Positions 22,645 to 32,098 of a stretch of DNA of 64,000 bases are shown piece after piece (the first letter of the stretch is position 1; every line of letters begins with the position of its first letter). A program made the position numbers and the translations under genes. Source of the stretch: Cryptomeria japonica (taxonomy: Eukaryota; Streptophyta; Pinopsida; Cupressales; Cupressaceae). The DNA is taken from NCBI RefSeq assembly GCF_030272615.1, contig NC_081413.1:608384209-608448208 (forward strand), written 5' to 3'. The notes beneath the pieces are model-generated. The model did not search any database. It was given only the letters and a program-made list of their open reading frames with translations, and had not been told where the DNA came from.

Positions 22645-23133
22645 GTGTTGTGTTTTGATTTATGTGTTGAGAAACATGAAATTGTACCACAATTAATGCC
22701 CAATTTACTGAATAAAGACAGAAATAAGAAATTAGAAACCGACAAGTGGGAGGCTGTGCAGAAGGCTTTGATTCTGGAACAACGTGTAGAACGTAGACGG
22801 AGGCTGAGGCAACTTGCCGAAGGACGACCTGCCAAAGGGTTGCCCGAAGGGAACCAAGGAGGTGTCACGGAAGGTGCAGAAGCCGAGGGGAATTTCTACG
22901 CGTCGCCAGACTACGGTAGAGCGAGAAGCCTTGAAGAGTTTCTGGAGGAAACTAGGTTACGGAGAGAACTAGTTGAAGAGACTCGAGATCGGTTCAAAAA
23001 CTTATCTCTCACGCCACAAAGGGAGGATCACCGAAGGGAGCCGGGCACGGGTGACGACGAAGCACCACAAAGGGAGGATCACCGAAGGGACCTGGCACGG
23101 GTGACGACGAAGGGGAAGTTAACCGCACGGTAG
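22645..23133 (+). CDS. Gag leader of the gag-only element, frame-shifted from the main frame
   Basis: A 162-codon frame, rich in Arg, Glu and Asp, typical of the N-terminal leader of Tat/Athila-type Gag. A 51-bp unit is duplicated near its end (about 23014-23064 and 23065-23114), visible as the peptide PQREDHRR twice. The second unit is one base shorter in GAAGGGACCTGGCACGG than the matching stretch of the first unit. As a result the main Gag frame is open through the second unit in a different phase. The simplest reading is one ancestral frame broken by a one-base loss. A -1/+1 frameshift or a separate downstream start would be alternatives. I assign no function beyond a Gag leader. Confidence 0.7.
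   Translation: MLCFDLCVEKHEIVPQLMPNLLNKDRNKKLETDKWEAVQKALILEQRVERRRRLRQLAEGRPAKGLPEGNQGGVTEGAEAEGNFYASPDYGRARSLEEFLEETRLRRELVEETRDRFKNLSLTPQREDHRREPGTGDDEAPQREDHRRDLARVTTKGKLTAR
23014..23114 (+). repeat. 51-bp tandem duplication with 1-bp difference
   Basis: Two units beginning CRCCACAAAGGGAGGATCAC. The second lacks one base, which accounts for the change of frame between the leader and the main Gag frame. Confidence 0.85.
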
Positions 23134-23156
23134 GTATAAGGCAGAACACTGTACCT

Positions 23157-25859
23157 TTGGTCACCACCACAGGAGGCATCAGCGGCATCGAAGGGAGCAG
23201 CACCGGAGGGCAGACACAGCCACAACCACCTCCAAGTAGACGATTTCCATCAATGGCGACCAAACAGAAGTTACCCAAATTCAACGGGGATAGCAAAGAT
23301 GATCCCGCACGGCATTGCCGTACATGCGAAACCATCTGGACAGCCAACGGGGTGACTGACCAGGATGAATGGATGAAGCAGTTCCCCGCCACACTGAGAG
23401 GAGTGGCTATTGACTGGTATGCAGACTTGGATAAAACCAGTGTAACTACGTGGGATGAATTGAAGAAGGCATTCGAGAAGGAATTCCGGCTTCTCCGGGA
23501 TGATAACGAGATAGTTTCCGAAATCTACGGAACAAAGCAAGGAAAGAAGGAGACCGTACGGGCGTACGGGCGCCGACTAAAAGAGTTAGTCGGGAAAATG
23601 GAAAGCCAACCAGCCGATGGCTTGAAGAAGAGGTGGTTTGTCGAGGGTTTGAACCCTAAGCTACGACGGAAGATGAAAATTGTGCCTCCAACATCCTACG
23701 ACAACGCATACAACCGGGCCATGGACCTGGAAAGTGAAAATAAGACGGCCAAAAAGAAGAAGAATAGATCTTCATCATCATCTAAAGATGATGACACATC
23801 GGAAGAAGAGAGTAGTAGTGACGAGAAGCCGAGGAAGAAAGTCACAGCCCTTCAAAAAGATATGGAAAGGATGTTAAAAGAATTTAAGACAATGAAAGGA
23901 ACTACAAGTAAGGACGATGAACTATGGTGCACGGAGTGTAAGGAGAGCGGCCACACGAAAGGTGCCTGTCCCAAGAAGGCATTCTACGACATCTGCCAGA
24001 TTATGGGGCATTCTACGAAGGAATGTCCATACAATCTGAAGGCACGTAACCAGCAAGTGCTCTTTGCGCAGGAGCAGCCATCCACATCGGAGGCAAACAA
24101 TAATGCATCATCTGGAGGATACCGGGACAACAGACGCGGGGGTGGAAGGAATAGCAACAATACCAATAACGGAAGCCGTATCCAGTATGACGCCAAGGGC
24201 CGGCCAATTATCCAATGTAGGGCCTGTAATCAGTGGGGGCACTTCGCCCGTGATTGCACGAAGGAAGCCACCCCTCAGCACCTCTGCCGTTGGTGTGGGC
24301 CAGGCGACCATGAGGACGCAAATTGCCCGCAGGCAGGGGTTAATCTCCTCAACATTGAGAAGGCTGAGAAGACTGGTGAGAAAGAAGTACTGGCGATCAC
24401 CCGCGCCCAGATGAAAAAAGCCACTTATCCTGACCCCCGTATGGAGAAGGAGAGATTACGGGAGGCAAAGGCCAATATTGAACATGAGATGACGACCGAA
24501 CGACGGGACAACGAGGTGGCGAGTACATCATCCCGTACGGAAGCGGAAAATAACATCATTGGGCAAATCTTGCAGATGGAGGTGCCGATAAAGGTAAAAG
24601 ACCTTCTAGACTCTATGCCACAATTGAGGACTGCCATCCTCACCAATGTGCAAAGCACTGCATCGTCGAGTGCACCACAGGTAGGGGTTCCCGCCACCGC
24701 TACGAAGAGTACACCACAGGTGGAGGTTTCTGTCAGCCCTTCGACTGACCCGATGTTACTAGCCGTGAGCAGTGGTAGACACCCAGCTGTGGTAGAAATG
24801 GGTATCCGTGGGACCATTTTGAGGGACACCATTGTGGACGGTGGATCTGGGGTGAATGTACTACCAGAAGAAACATGGAAGTGGCTGGGGAAGCCCACCC
24901 TATGGCCACCCACATTCAACCTGGTGGGAGCGGACCAACACGGCATTAAGCCACTCGGCCTGTTGATGGCCCAGCAAGTGACAATTGGTACGCAACCATT
25001 CTTGTTAGATTTCGTGGTCATTCCCTCGAAGAAGAAAGGCTATGACGCCATCCTGGGGAGAGTGTGGTTGATCAACGCGAGGGTAAACCACAACTGGAAG
25101 AAAAATACACTTTCCATGGAGAAGGGAGGGCGAAAATATACCATTGACCTACACACCCAAGATGTCGGCGAAGAGCTCGCCTCTTCCGACTCGGACTCAG
25201 AGTACTCTAATAAAGGGGAAGGGGGTCCCGATGAAAGTAAGGGCAAGAACGCGATGGAGCCGAACAGTGAAGGGGTGCTTGAATTGGAGGGATGTTCTGA
25301 AGATGAGAGATGCTCACTTAACGGGCTCTTCCACTGGCAGATGGAAGATTACGAAATGTTCCAAAGCTACAGGCTAGAAGTAGAGGAACCAGAGCAACCA
25401 ACAGAGGTGTACCTGCCGGAATACAAAGAACATTGGAAGGGAGACGCCCCAAACCCTGGCGAAGTAAATAATCAGAAGAGTGTCGGCACCGATTGGAATC
25501 CTGTGTGGAAGGCCGCAGCCTTCAAAATCTTTATTATTCTTCTTCTTCTTATGTACGGGAAGGAGACCATGATCCCTGTAGAATTTGTGGTTCCAGGTCT
25601 TCGGATGGCCATGGAAAATAAACTTGCCACCAATAGGTTCAAATGGAAACCCTACCACGAGAAGCGTGTAGGGGACCCGAGAGGCCGGAAGGACACCCGG
25701 GAGTTCGGAGGGGGACCCGAGGAGATGGAAGGAGACTCGAGAGGCCGGGCAGGCGACTCGCCAGGTATAGGACCAAAACAGGAGACTGTCGAGCAAGGAA
25801 AACCGAGAAGGATGAAGGGCAATCCCAGAGACATGAGACCTGAACAGATGACTCTCTAA
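23157..25859 (+). CDS. Gag-protease protein with residual integrase tail
   Basis: About 900 codons, no stop. The frame is open upstream of 23157, and no ATG defines a start there, so the true start is unclear. Domains: Gag helical core at about residues 75-170 (IDWYADLDK, AFEKEFRLLRD, YGRRLKEL); Ser/Lys-rich linker; zinc knuckles at about 258 (CTECKESGHTKGAC), one degenerate near 278 that lacks its first Cys, one near 352 (CRACNQWGHFARDC) and one near 377 (CRWCGPGDHEDANC); retropepsin active site near 559-566 (IVDGGSGVNVLP) and AILGRVWL later. From about residue 799, YGKETMIPVEFVVP matches the integrase C-terminal segment of plant gypsy Pol. Reverse transcriptase, RNase H and the integrase core are therefore absent. 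The join follows a (TTC)n tract at about 25523-25550. Gag would form particles and protease would mature them; copying must rely on another element's enzymes. Confidence 0.9.
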   Translation: MVTTTGGISGIEGSSTGGQTQPQPPPSRRFPSMATKQKLPKFNGDSKDDPARHCRTCETIWTANGVTDQDEWMKQFPATLRGVAIDWYADLDKTSVTTWDELKKAFEKEFRLLRDDNEIVSEIYGTKQGKKETVRAYGRRLKELVGKMESQPADGLKKRWFVEGLNPKLRRKMKIVPPTSYDNAYNRAMDLESENKTAKKKKNRSSSSSKDDDTSEEESSSDEKPRKKVTALQKDMERMLKEFKTMKGTTSKDDELWCTECKESGHTKGACPKKAFYDICQIMGHSTKECPYNLKARNQQVLFAQEQPSTSEANNNASSGGYRDNRRGGGRNSNNTNNGSRIQYDAKGRPIIQCRACNQWGHFARDCTKEATPQHLCRWCGPGDHEDANCPQAGVNLLNIEKAEKTGEKEVLAITRAQMKKATYPDPRMEKERLREAKANIEHEMTTERRDNEVASTSSRTEAENNIIGQILQMEVPIKVKDLLDSMPQLRTAILTNVQSTASSSAPQVGVPATATKSTPQVEVSVSPSTDPMLLAVSSGRHPAVVEMGIRGTILRDTIVDGGSGVNVLPEETWKWLGKPTLWPPTFNLVGADQHGIKPLGLLMAQQVTIGTQPFLLDFVVIPSKKKGYDAILGRVWLINARVNHNWKKNTLSMEKGGRKYTIDLHTQDVGEELASSDSDSEYSNKGEGGPDESKGKNAMEPNSEGVLELEGCSEDERCSLNGLFHWQMEDYEMFQSYRLEVEEPEQPTEVYLPEYKEHWKGDAPNPGEVNNQKSVGTDWNPVWKAAAFKIFIILLLLMYGKETMIPVEFVVPGLRMAMENKLATNRFKWKPYHEKRVGDPRGRKDTREFGGGPEEMEGDSRGRAGDSPGIGPKQETVEQGKPRRMKGNPRDMRPEQMTL

Positions 25860-26560
25860 GACATCTAAATTAGGAGATGAATAAAAATTAAAAAAATAAA
25901 AATAAAAAACGTACGGTCGTATGACAGGTGACCGTACAGTCAAAAAAAAAAAGAAGAAGAAAAGGGACCACCGTACGATGGCCACGGTGGACACCACCGT
26001 GCGGTGGCACCACCAACGGTGGACACCACCGTGCGGTGGGACCACCGAAGGTGGAAGCCACCGTGCGGTAGAAGCCGTGGAGCATAAAGCCGCCTACCGA
26101 AGGGAAAGCCGCCCACCGAAGGGAAAGCCGCATAAAAAAGGTCATTCGAACGCAGCGCAAAGGAAACACAGGACACGCAGGGAAGGAAGAAGAACCCCGC
26201 ACCACCACGCCACCACGCGGTAAGGGAAAACAAGAGCCGCCGAAGGGAGGGAAAGAAGAAGAAGCCACCGTGCGGTGGAAACCGAAGGCCGTGGGAGATA
26301 AAGGCGTGGAAGACGACACCGCACGTTAAGAACGCCGCACGAAGGAGATGCCGCGGGGGAATGAAGGAAGTCAAACGCCAAAAAATTGAAATGAAGGATT
26401 AATTACTTGTATGGGCGAACAGAAGGTGAACCCAATCCGATGTACCAGCCGAATAGCGTGAAGAGAAAGAAGCTACCGTGCGATAGAAGGAAGGAAGTCG
26501 AATTTTGGGCGAAGAAGGAGCTACCGTGCGGTAGAAGGAAGAACAGCGTGTGGTAGTACA
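25860..26560 (+). repeat. 3' non-coding part with CCACCGTGCGGTGG palindromes
   Basis: At about 25984-26075 a unit of about 32 bp, GGTGGACACCACCGTGCGGT plus ~12 bp, repeats three times with drift. Each unit holds the near-palindrome CCACCGTGCGGTGG. The related word CCGTACGG or CCGTGCGGT recurs at 25910-26540 and also inside the coding part. The frames open here on both strands are by-products of GC-rich repeats. Confidence 0.8.
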
Positions 26561-26575
26561 ACAAAAAAAAAAAAA

Positions 26576-26665
26576 AAACGACGACGACGACGCTGCCCCA
26601 GGACCCCGCGAGGGGCGCTGCCCCTCGACCCCGCTGGGGGCGTTGCCCCCAGACCCCCAGTTTAT
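26576..26665 (+). repeat. (ACG)n then GC-rich 24-bp repeats
   Basis: A run of A, then (ACG)n, then about three copies of GACCCCGCGAGGGGCGCTGC-like units with internal complementarity (CCCC/GGGG). Likely structured RNA in the element transcript; function unknown. Confidence 0.75.
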
Positions 26666-27394
26666 TTTGAGCTACAGAAGACCACGAGAAGTGTTGTGGT
26701 TGTCCGTCTTGTGAGAAAGAAGCCTGCAGCTAAGCATTGGCAGGGAAGCCATAAGCCGTAGAGGGAGACGGATTTGGAGGTTGGGAACAAACAGAGTTTG
26801 AGGGAAGGCACTGCAGGTCTGCGTAGTTGTATGACGACAGGGAGTTATTCAGTTTAGTTTTTAGCCTTTGGGGAGTGTGATGGAGGATTTGAGGTGTCTC
26901 CTAGCATTTGTGCCAATGGATTGTGGCCACCTCCAGGCATGACTGGTACGCTTTGAGGAACTCGGAGGATGTCTCGGCTGGACGTGAGGTTGCCGTGGTG
27001 GATGCACAGAGGGCTCGAGAGGAGCTGACCACCAGGTTGGAGGCACTAGTCGCGTGAGACTTAGTTCAGCGTACCCAGGAGTTGGATGCCGGGAGAGCAG
27101 CACGGGTGGCTATCGAGGACAAATTGGCTAGGGAGACAATATCAATTGAGTAGCAGTTGGTGGAAGCTGAGACTGAAAAACGTGTTTTGTAGACAAGTTT
27201 GGGTTAGGCACAGAAGGACTGTGATGGCAAAGGAAGCAATATTGGTGAAATCCGCACTTGAGCATCGGCTGGTAGCAGAAAAGGTTTTCAAGCAAAGACG
27301 CAGCAAGTGTATAAGATCTGGGCCCGACTAGCGTCAGTAGTTCTTGCCGTTCATCTCTATTTTGTATTAAGTCGTCGGAGTCGACTTCTTTTCT
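26666..27394 (+). pseudogene. Decayed 3' interior of the gag-only element
   Basis: Between the GC-rich block and the polypurine tract are frames with a helical look interrupted by stops (about 26950-27310, for example LEALVA*DLVQRTQELD and VAIEDKLARE). They could be the remains of a 3' coding region or spacer. No domain was recognised. Confidence 0.35.
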
Positions 27395-27406
27395 TGGGGG
27401 GGATGA
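27395..27406 (+). other. Polypurine tract of the gag-only element
   Basis: TTGGGGGGGATGA directly before the 3' LTR start at 27407; primes plus-strand DNA synthesis. Confidence 0.8.
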
Positions 27407-27717
27407 TGTTGTCGGGAATAATCATTATGTTATGTTCTTATATTATGTTTATGTTGTCGTCGGTAATAATGAGTTACGGCGGTCAGTTAGTTAGCCGACG
27501 GGTAGGTAGTTGGAGTCGCGACGGTTGTGTCGCACCCCTTCGGCTGTCATATATTGTACCACCTCCGGGTGTTGGAGGACATGTAATATGTACGACAGAT
27601 ATAATATGAACATCCTTTGACATTAATGGAAAAATTATTCTGGTACTACTTTTGTATTTGCATTGTGCATTACTGTTCGATTTCTGTATTCTTCCTGTTT
27701 ACCCAGTGAGGTAAACA
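27407..27717 (+). repeat. 3' LTR of the gag-only element
   Basis: 311 bp, TGTTGTCGGG to GAGGTAAACA, followed by the target duplication GTAAC. Confidence 0.95.
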
Positions 27718-27722
27718 GTAAC

Positions 27723-28230
27723 CTGCATCACATTTCTTTTCCATAATGTCAGTCTCCAAGAATATATATCATCTATACATATGATATGAAGTATCATCAG
27801 GACATAAGATACAAATATAAAACATCACTCTATAGAGTATCACCCAGCCATGTGATATAAAAGATTCATCATTTTGTTCTGACAAGATATCACCTAAACA
27901 CGTGATATCAGTATTGCCTAAACACGAAATACTAAGAATAAACATATGAGGATGGTTAAATTCTCATCTTATCCAAATTGTGATATGTGCACAAACATTT
28001 TATACAAATGTTTTATCACAACACCATCATGGCACATCCATGACATACTAGAGATCCAAGATGATAACTGGTTTGAGAATCATAAGATCGTCACCTTATG
28101 ATGTCTGCATACAAGTGTTCATAATTTGAGAGATCGTCACCTCTTAGATATGAACACAGGGGGCAAAACCCAGAATGTCTTAACATGAAAAAAGAAGTTT
28201 ACATTTTCAACATCTTATTTACAAAGCAAA
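27723..28230 (-). other. 3' non-coding region of the copia element
   Basis: Lies between the RNase H end (28231) and the nested element. It contains short repeats of the word ATATCACCTAAACACGTGAT/ATATCATC, several partly palindromic. With 22035-22065 it forms the sequence up to the polypurine tract and 3' LTR. No coding sequence is seen. Confidence 0.6.
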
Positions 28231-29006
28231 TTACCTTTCTATCATACCTAAACCCTTTCTGAAGTGATCATCCTTCACTCTGGAAAGTGGTTTGGTCAGA
28301 ATATCTGCAGTCTGATCTCCCGTACTAACATATTCTAATTTGATCACATTTTTGTCTACCATGTCTCGTACATAATGGTATGGGATCTCAATATGTTTGG
28401 ATCTATCATGGAACACTGGATTCACTGAAAGTTTTATGCAGCTTTGATTGTCGCAATGGATGATAGTAGATTTCATCGGATTACCAAACAATCCCATAAG
28501 TAACTTTCTAAGCCACACCGCTTCTTGGACAGCCATGGAGGCTGCAATGTATTCGGCCTCGGTGGAACTTGTGCTACAGAAGACTGCTTTCAGCTGATCC
28601 AGGATATCATGGCTGATCCCAAACTGAAGCAGCACTCAAAGGTGCTTTTCCGATCAGTCACACTTCCAGCCCAATCTGAATCTATGAATCCGTGTAGATT
28701 AAGATCAATTTTATCATACCTGAGACCAAGATTTAAGGTGCCTTGTAAATATCTCATAATGTGTTTTACTACTACCAGGTGTATCTCCTTTGGCTCACAC
28801 ATAAACTGACTCAAAGCATTTACTGCATACCAGATATCTAGTCTTGTATTTACCAGATACATAAGAGACCCAATCATTTGCCTGTATAGAGTGGGGTCAA
28901 TTGAAGGTGATTCTGCTTCTGCTTCTTTAAGTTTATGAAGATTGGTTTCCATTGGAGCAGTCATGGGTCTGCAGTTTAGCATTCCAAATCTCTTCAGGAT
29001 GTCCAA
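28231..29006 (-). pseudogene. Copia RNase H
   Basis: Two overlapping minus-strand frames cover the C-terminal RT connection and RNase H. The first (29006-28590) shows LNCRPMTAPME, QMIGSLMYLVNTRLDI, VKHIMRYLQGT, and GFIDSDWAGSVTDRKST with the first catalytic Asp. The second (28635-28231) shows STEAEYIAA, AVWLRKLL, HCDNQSCIKLS, HDRSKHIEIPYHYVRD and ends DHFRKGLGM. These are diagnostic of Ty1/copia. A small frame slip near 28600 separates them. RNase H would remove the RNA strand of the hybrid. The copy is nearly complete, which suggests modest age. Confidence 0.9.
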
Positions 29007-29023
29007 TGTATACTTGCCTTGGT

Positions 29024-30364
29024 TTAGAACATGTTATCAAAATTCTGCCATACTTCCAACCCTAGGAAATAATGAAGGTATCCCAAGTCCTTCATATCAA
29101 ATTCTTTGGATAGCTCTTTCTTGCATTGATCTATAAGGTGATCTTCTCCTGTGATTAATAAGTCATCAACATATAAAATCATTATCAGCATATCACCTTT
29201 ATTTTGTTTGTAGTAGAGATTAGGATCTGCATCATTTTTAGAGAAGCCTAGTTTTGATAGATATGTGTCAATTCTTTCATACCAGGCCCTGGGAGCCTGT
29301 TTGAGCCCATATAGAGCTTTCTTGAGTCTGCACACATGAGATTCTGCATGATGGATCTCAAACCCTTCAGGTTGCTCTAGGTATACTTCTTCAGATATCT
29401 CTCCATTAAGAAAAGTTGTCTTTACATCCATTTGATGTACCTTCCATCCCTTTGTTGTTGCAATGGCTAGTACAGTCCTTACTGAGGTATATCTGGCTAC
29501 AGGAGCAAATGTTTCTTCATAGTCTATTCTTTCCTTTAGAGAAAATCCTCTGGCTACGAATCTTGCCTTATATTTTTCAATGCTGCCATCTGCTGCATGT
29601 TTGATCTTGAAAAGCCAATTAGAAGAAACAACAGATTTCTTAGTTGGCCTAGGAACAATTTCCCTTACATCATTTTTCATTATGGATTGATACTCTTCAG
29701 ACATAGCATCCTTCCATACTTGATGTTTAAGGGCATCTGTTACATTGTTAGGTTCGTTTTTAGATAGATCATTCATAAGAGCAACATAGCTAGTAAATTT
29801 ATTAGGTCTTTTGCTTTCTCTGAAGGTTCCAGAAGGAGCAGCAAACCTCTGAGCTTCTTCTACTGTTTTGGTGGCCCATAGTGGTCTTTTCTTGAGATTT
29901 CTAGGTGAGTGTTCATTTTCATTTTCAGTTTCATCTAGACTCTCCCTCTGAAAATCAGAGGCAGGATTTTCATCTAAGTTAAAGTTAGGTACATATATTT
30001 CGGGTTCTATGAAGTTCTGAGCTCTTTTGAAAGCCAGGTCCTCTTCAAAGACTACATCCCTACTTAGTTCAATATTTCTTTGACCAGGTACATAGATTCT
30101 GTAGGCTTTGGAGGTTTCACTATATCCTACAAGCAATCCTCTTTTTCCAGAAGGCTCTAGTTTTAGTCTCTTTTCTTTAGGTATATGGATATAGACAGGA
30201 CATCCAAATATCCTAAGGTGGCTAATATCAGGCTTAATTTTAGTGAATACTTCCTCAAGAGTTTTGTCCTCAAGATGGGAGTGAGGGCATCTGTTTTGTA
30301 TATATACAGCGGTGCTAGATGCTTCAGCCCAAAGATTTGTGTTAAGGTTTTGCTCTAGGATCAT
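29024..30364 (-). CDS. Copia integrase C-terminus and reverse transcriptase
   Basis: An uninterrupted 446-codon minus-strand frame. N-terminal residues 1-130 are the integrase end (NLWAEASSTAVYIQNRCPH, HLRIFGCPVY, KRGLLVGYSETSKAYRIY). The RVT_2 reverse transcriptase follows: DAMSEEYQSI, NWLFKIKHAADG, ARGFSLKERIDYEETFAPVA, HQMDVKTTFLNGE, LYGLKQAPRAWYERID, and the catalytic MILYVDDLLITG near residue 405. The frame ends just before the RNase H part, so it is cut off from its neighbours by frame slips. It belongs to the copia element nested in the chromovirus; the host-like long frame reflects recent insertion. Confidence 0.92.
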   Translation of the reverse strand: MILEQNLNTNLWAEASSTAVYIQNRCPHSHLEDKTLEEVFTKIKPDISHLRIFGCPVYIHIPKEKRLKLEPSGKRGLLVGYSETSKAYRIYVPGQRNIELSRDVVFEEDLAFKRAQNFIEPEIYVPNFNLDENPASDFQRESLDETENENEHSPRNLKKRPLWATKTVEEAQRFAAPSGTFRESKRPNKFTSYVALMNDLSKNEPNNVTDALKHQVWKDAMSEEYQSIMKNDVREIVPRPTKKSVVSSNWLFKIKHAADGSIEKYKARFVARGFSLKERIDYEETFAPVARYTSVRTVLAIATTKGWKVHQMDVKTTFLNGEISEEVYLEQPEGFEIHHAESHVCRLKKALYGLKQAPRAWYERIDTYLSKLGFSKNDADPNLYYKQNKGDMLIMILYVDDLLITGEDHLIDQCKKELSKEFDMKDLGYLHYFLGLEVWQNFDNMF

Positions 30365-30379
30365 GGCCTTGGCAGCTTC

Positions 30380-31018
30380 AACTATAGTCCTATTTTTCCT
30401 TTCCGCTACCCCATTTTGTTGGGGGTTATAAGGTATAGTGAGCTCCCTCTTAATCCCATTATCTCTACAAAATTCTTTAAACGAATCTCAGGTGTATTCT
30501 CCCCCATTGTCGGTTCTTAAGGTTTTAACTTTGTTTCCTCAGTGGTTTTCAGTTAGTGATTTAAATTCTTTAAACCTAGAGAGGATCTCTTCCGATTCTT
30601 TACTTTTCAGAAAGTAGATCCAAGTCTTCCTAGAGTACTCATCAACAAATATTACATAATACAAGAATCCCCCTAGAGAGGATACAGACATAGGTCCGCA
30701 TACATCAAAATGAACTAATTCTAGAATTTTACTAGTTTTCCTAGTCCTATTTTGAAATGCACCTTTGGTATTTTTACCTAGGGCACATCCTTTGCGTGCC
30801 CCTGAATGATCTTGCTTTAACTTGGGTAGACCTGTGACAAGGTTTCCCATTGAAGATAAAGCCCTAAAATTCAGATGGCCTAATCTTCTATGCCAAACTT
30901 CATTTGCATTAGTGGCTTCATGGATTAGGGCTAGGTTGGGTTCCATGCACAGCTCATACAAATAGCCCCGTCTCTGTCCAATGGTCTTTGCCTTCTTGTG
31001 GAGGAGTTCCTTGGCCAA
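30380..31018 (-). pseudogene. Copia integrase zinc and core domains
   Basis: The minus-strand frame holds the pre-integrase H2C2 region (VWHRRLGHLNFRALSSM, KGCALGKNTKGAF) and the first part of the core (LVHFDVCGPMSVSSLGG, YYVIFVDEYSRKTWIYFLK). It stops at about 30539. The core continues in phase beyond that stop with TDNGGEYT, a further stop, and then GVAERKNRTI. Two or three point changes therefore disable it. Integrase would join element DNA to the chromosome. Confidence 0.88.
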
Positions 31019-31398
31019 GCCAATACTCTGTTGTCCATGAATGTCACTCTGTATCCATTATCTTCCAGTGCCGATATAGAGACTAGATTTCTTTTGATGT
31101 CGGGGACATATAGTACTCCTTCAAGCCGCAAGGTTATGCCTGTCTTCAATTTGATGGTGCAGGTTCCTACTCCTCTAACTGGATGTGTGGAGTCATCTCC
31201 GATGGTTACGTCCTCATCACTCTCCTCTGTCATGGAATCAAGTACTTCTCTAAACCTAGTGATGTGCCTGGATGAACCACTGTCAATCAACCATGAGTTG
31301 ATTTTGTTAGAAGCTTGGCTTGTGAGTGCTAAGTAGAATACGTATTTACCGGAGTCATCTTCCCCTTTAGTCTTTCCTGTTTTGACAAATGTAGCATA
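31000..31398 (-). pseudogene. Copia protease, 5' truncated
   Basis: A minus-strand frame containing the retropepsin site WLIDSGSSRHIT and the conserved GVLYVPDIKRNLVSIS. Upstream (to the right) the coding sequence runs straight into the LTR repeat at about 31398. Gag, primer site and leader are missing, so the element has lost its 5' interior by deletion. Confidence 0.88.
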
Positions 31399-31945
31399 TA
31401 AACATACCCGATAATGAATCGGTATCATAGTTAATGGTAACAGATCTATAAGCATACCCGATAATGAATCGGTATCATTGTTAATGGTAACAGATCTATA
31501 AGCATGCCCGATAATGAATCGGTATCATTGTTAATGGTAACAGATCTATAAGCATACCCGATAATGAATCGGTATCAAAGCAAATGATAATGGATCAATA
31601 TAAACACACCGATAATGAATCGGTTAAAGTAAACAATAACAATAACTGTTAGCATTATATGCTATCGGGTTAATACCCCGATGGTATATTAATGCTGATT
31701 CATATATGAATCGACATTAATATGCTATCGGGTTAATAGCTCGATAGCATTTAGATTGACGCTTAACATAGTTAAGTAGGTCGTCAATCTAATCCATCAT
31801 TATCCAATACCAATATCATAATTATGATCAATGTTATAGTCTGATAAACATAAAGCATGAATAAGTAAACTAATAACAAAATAGAGGAGATTAATGAGTT
31901 AGGAGAGTCTTATCTTGCAGAAGCTACTAATGCATTAATAGATGC
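31388..31945 (-). repeat. 5' LTR of the copia element, inner end rearranged
   Basis: Matches 21577-22034 with extra 50-bp units (about four versus two) and several substitutions. Its outer end reads CATTAATA where CATTAACA is expected. The inner end joins protease sequence without a primer site. Confidence 0.75.
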
Positions 31946-32085
31946 AACATTGGAAACAAAGAATACAACGAATATTTAGTTTTGTGAAAGGGAAGACCAA
32001 TAGAAGACTCATCATGGATTCCAAAAGCTAAGATAGAATGGCTTGGATTTTCTCCAACACGGACATAGCGTGAGAATCACTTTTC
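31946..32085 (+). pseudogene. Chromodomain remnant of the chromovirus
   Basis: The frame resumes after the copia insertion with NKEYNEYLVL, a stop in place of Trp, then KGRPIEDSSWIPKAKIEWLG. This is the C-terminal chromodomain of a chromovirus integrase, thought to target insertion to particular chromatin. The linker expected between NIANLYH (21576) and this point is missing, which suggests a deletion at the copia insertion site. Confidence 0.75.
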
Positions 32086-32098
32086 AACCAATCTCAAG

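Larger units (their letters stand above)
22071..27717 (+). mobile_element. Young gag-only LTR retrotransposon (TR-GAG-like) with TSD GTAAC
   Basis: A 5647-bp element with two 311-bp LTRs (22071-22381, 27407-27717) that differ at two positions by my reading. It is flanked by GTAAC at 22066-22070 and 27718-27722. Primer site and polypurine tract are both present. The interior encodes Gag, zinc knuckles and retropepsin, but no reverse transcriptase, RNase H or integrase core, only a short integrase C-terminal remnant. Gag-only elements are known in plants as TR-GAG. It sits in the 3' non-coding part of a copia element and is more GC-rich than its surroundings, so it is a recent arrival. Confidence 0.93.

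Noticed and set aside
25374-26374. Long minus-strand frames over the end of the gag-only element
   Set aside because: They are antisense to Gag-protease and GC-rich hairpin repeats, where stop codons are rare by composition.
26576-26665. GC-rich block as an rRNA or organellar insert
   Set aside because: It is a simple repeat of GACCCCG...GGGGCGCTGCCCC words inside the element's 3' region, without rRNA signature sequence.
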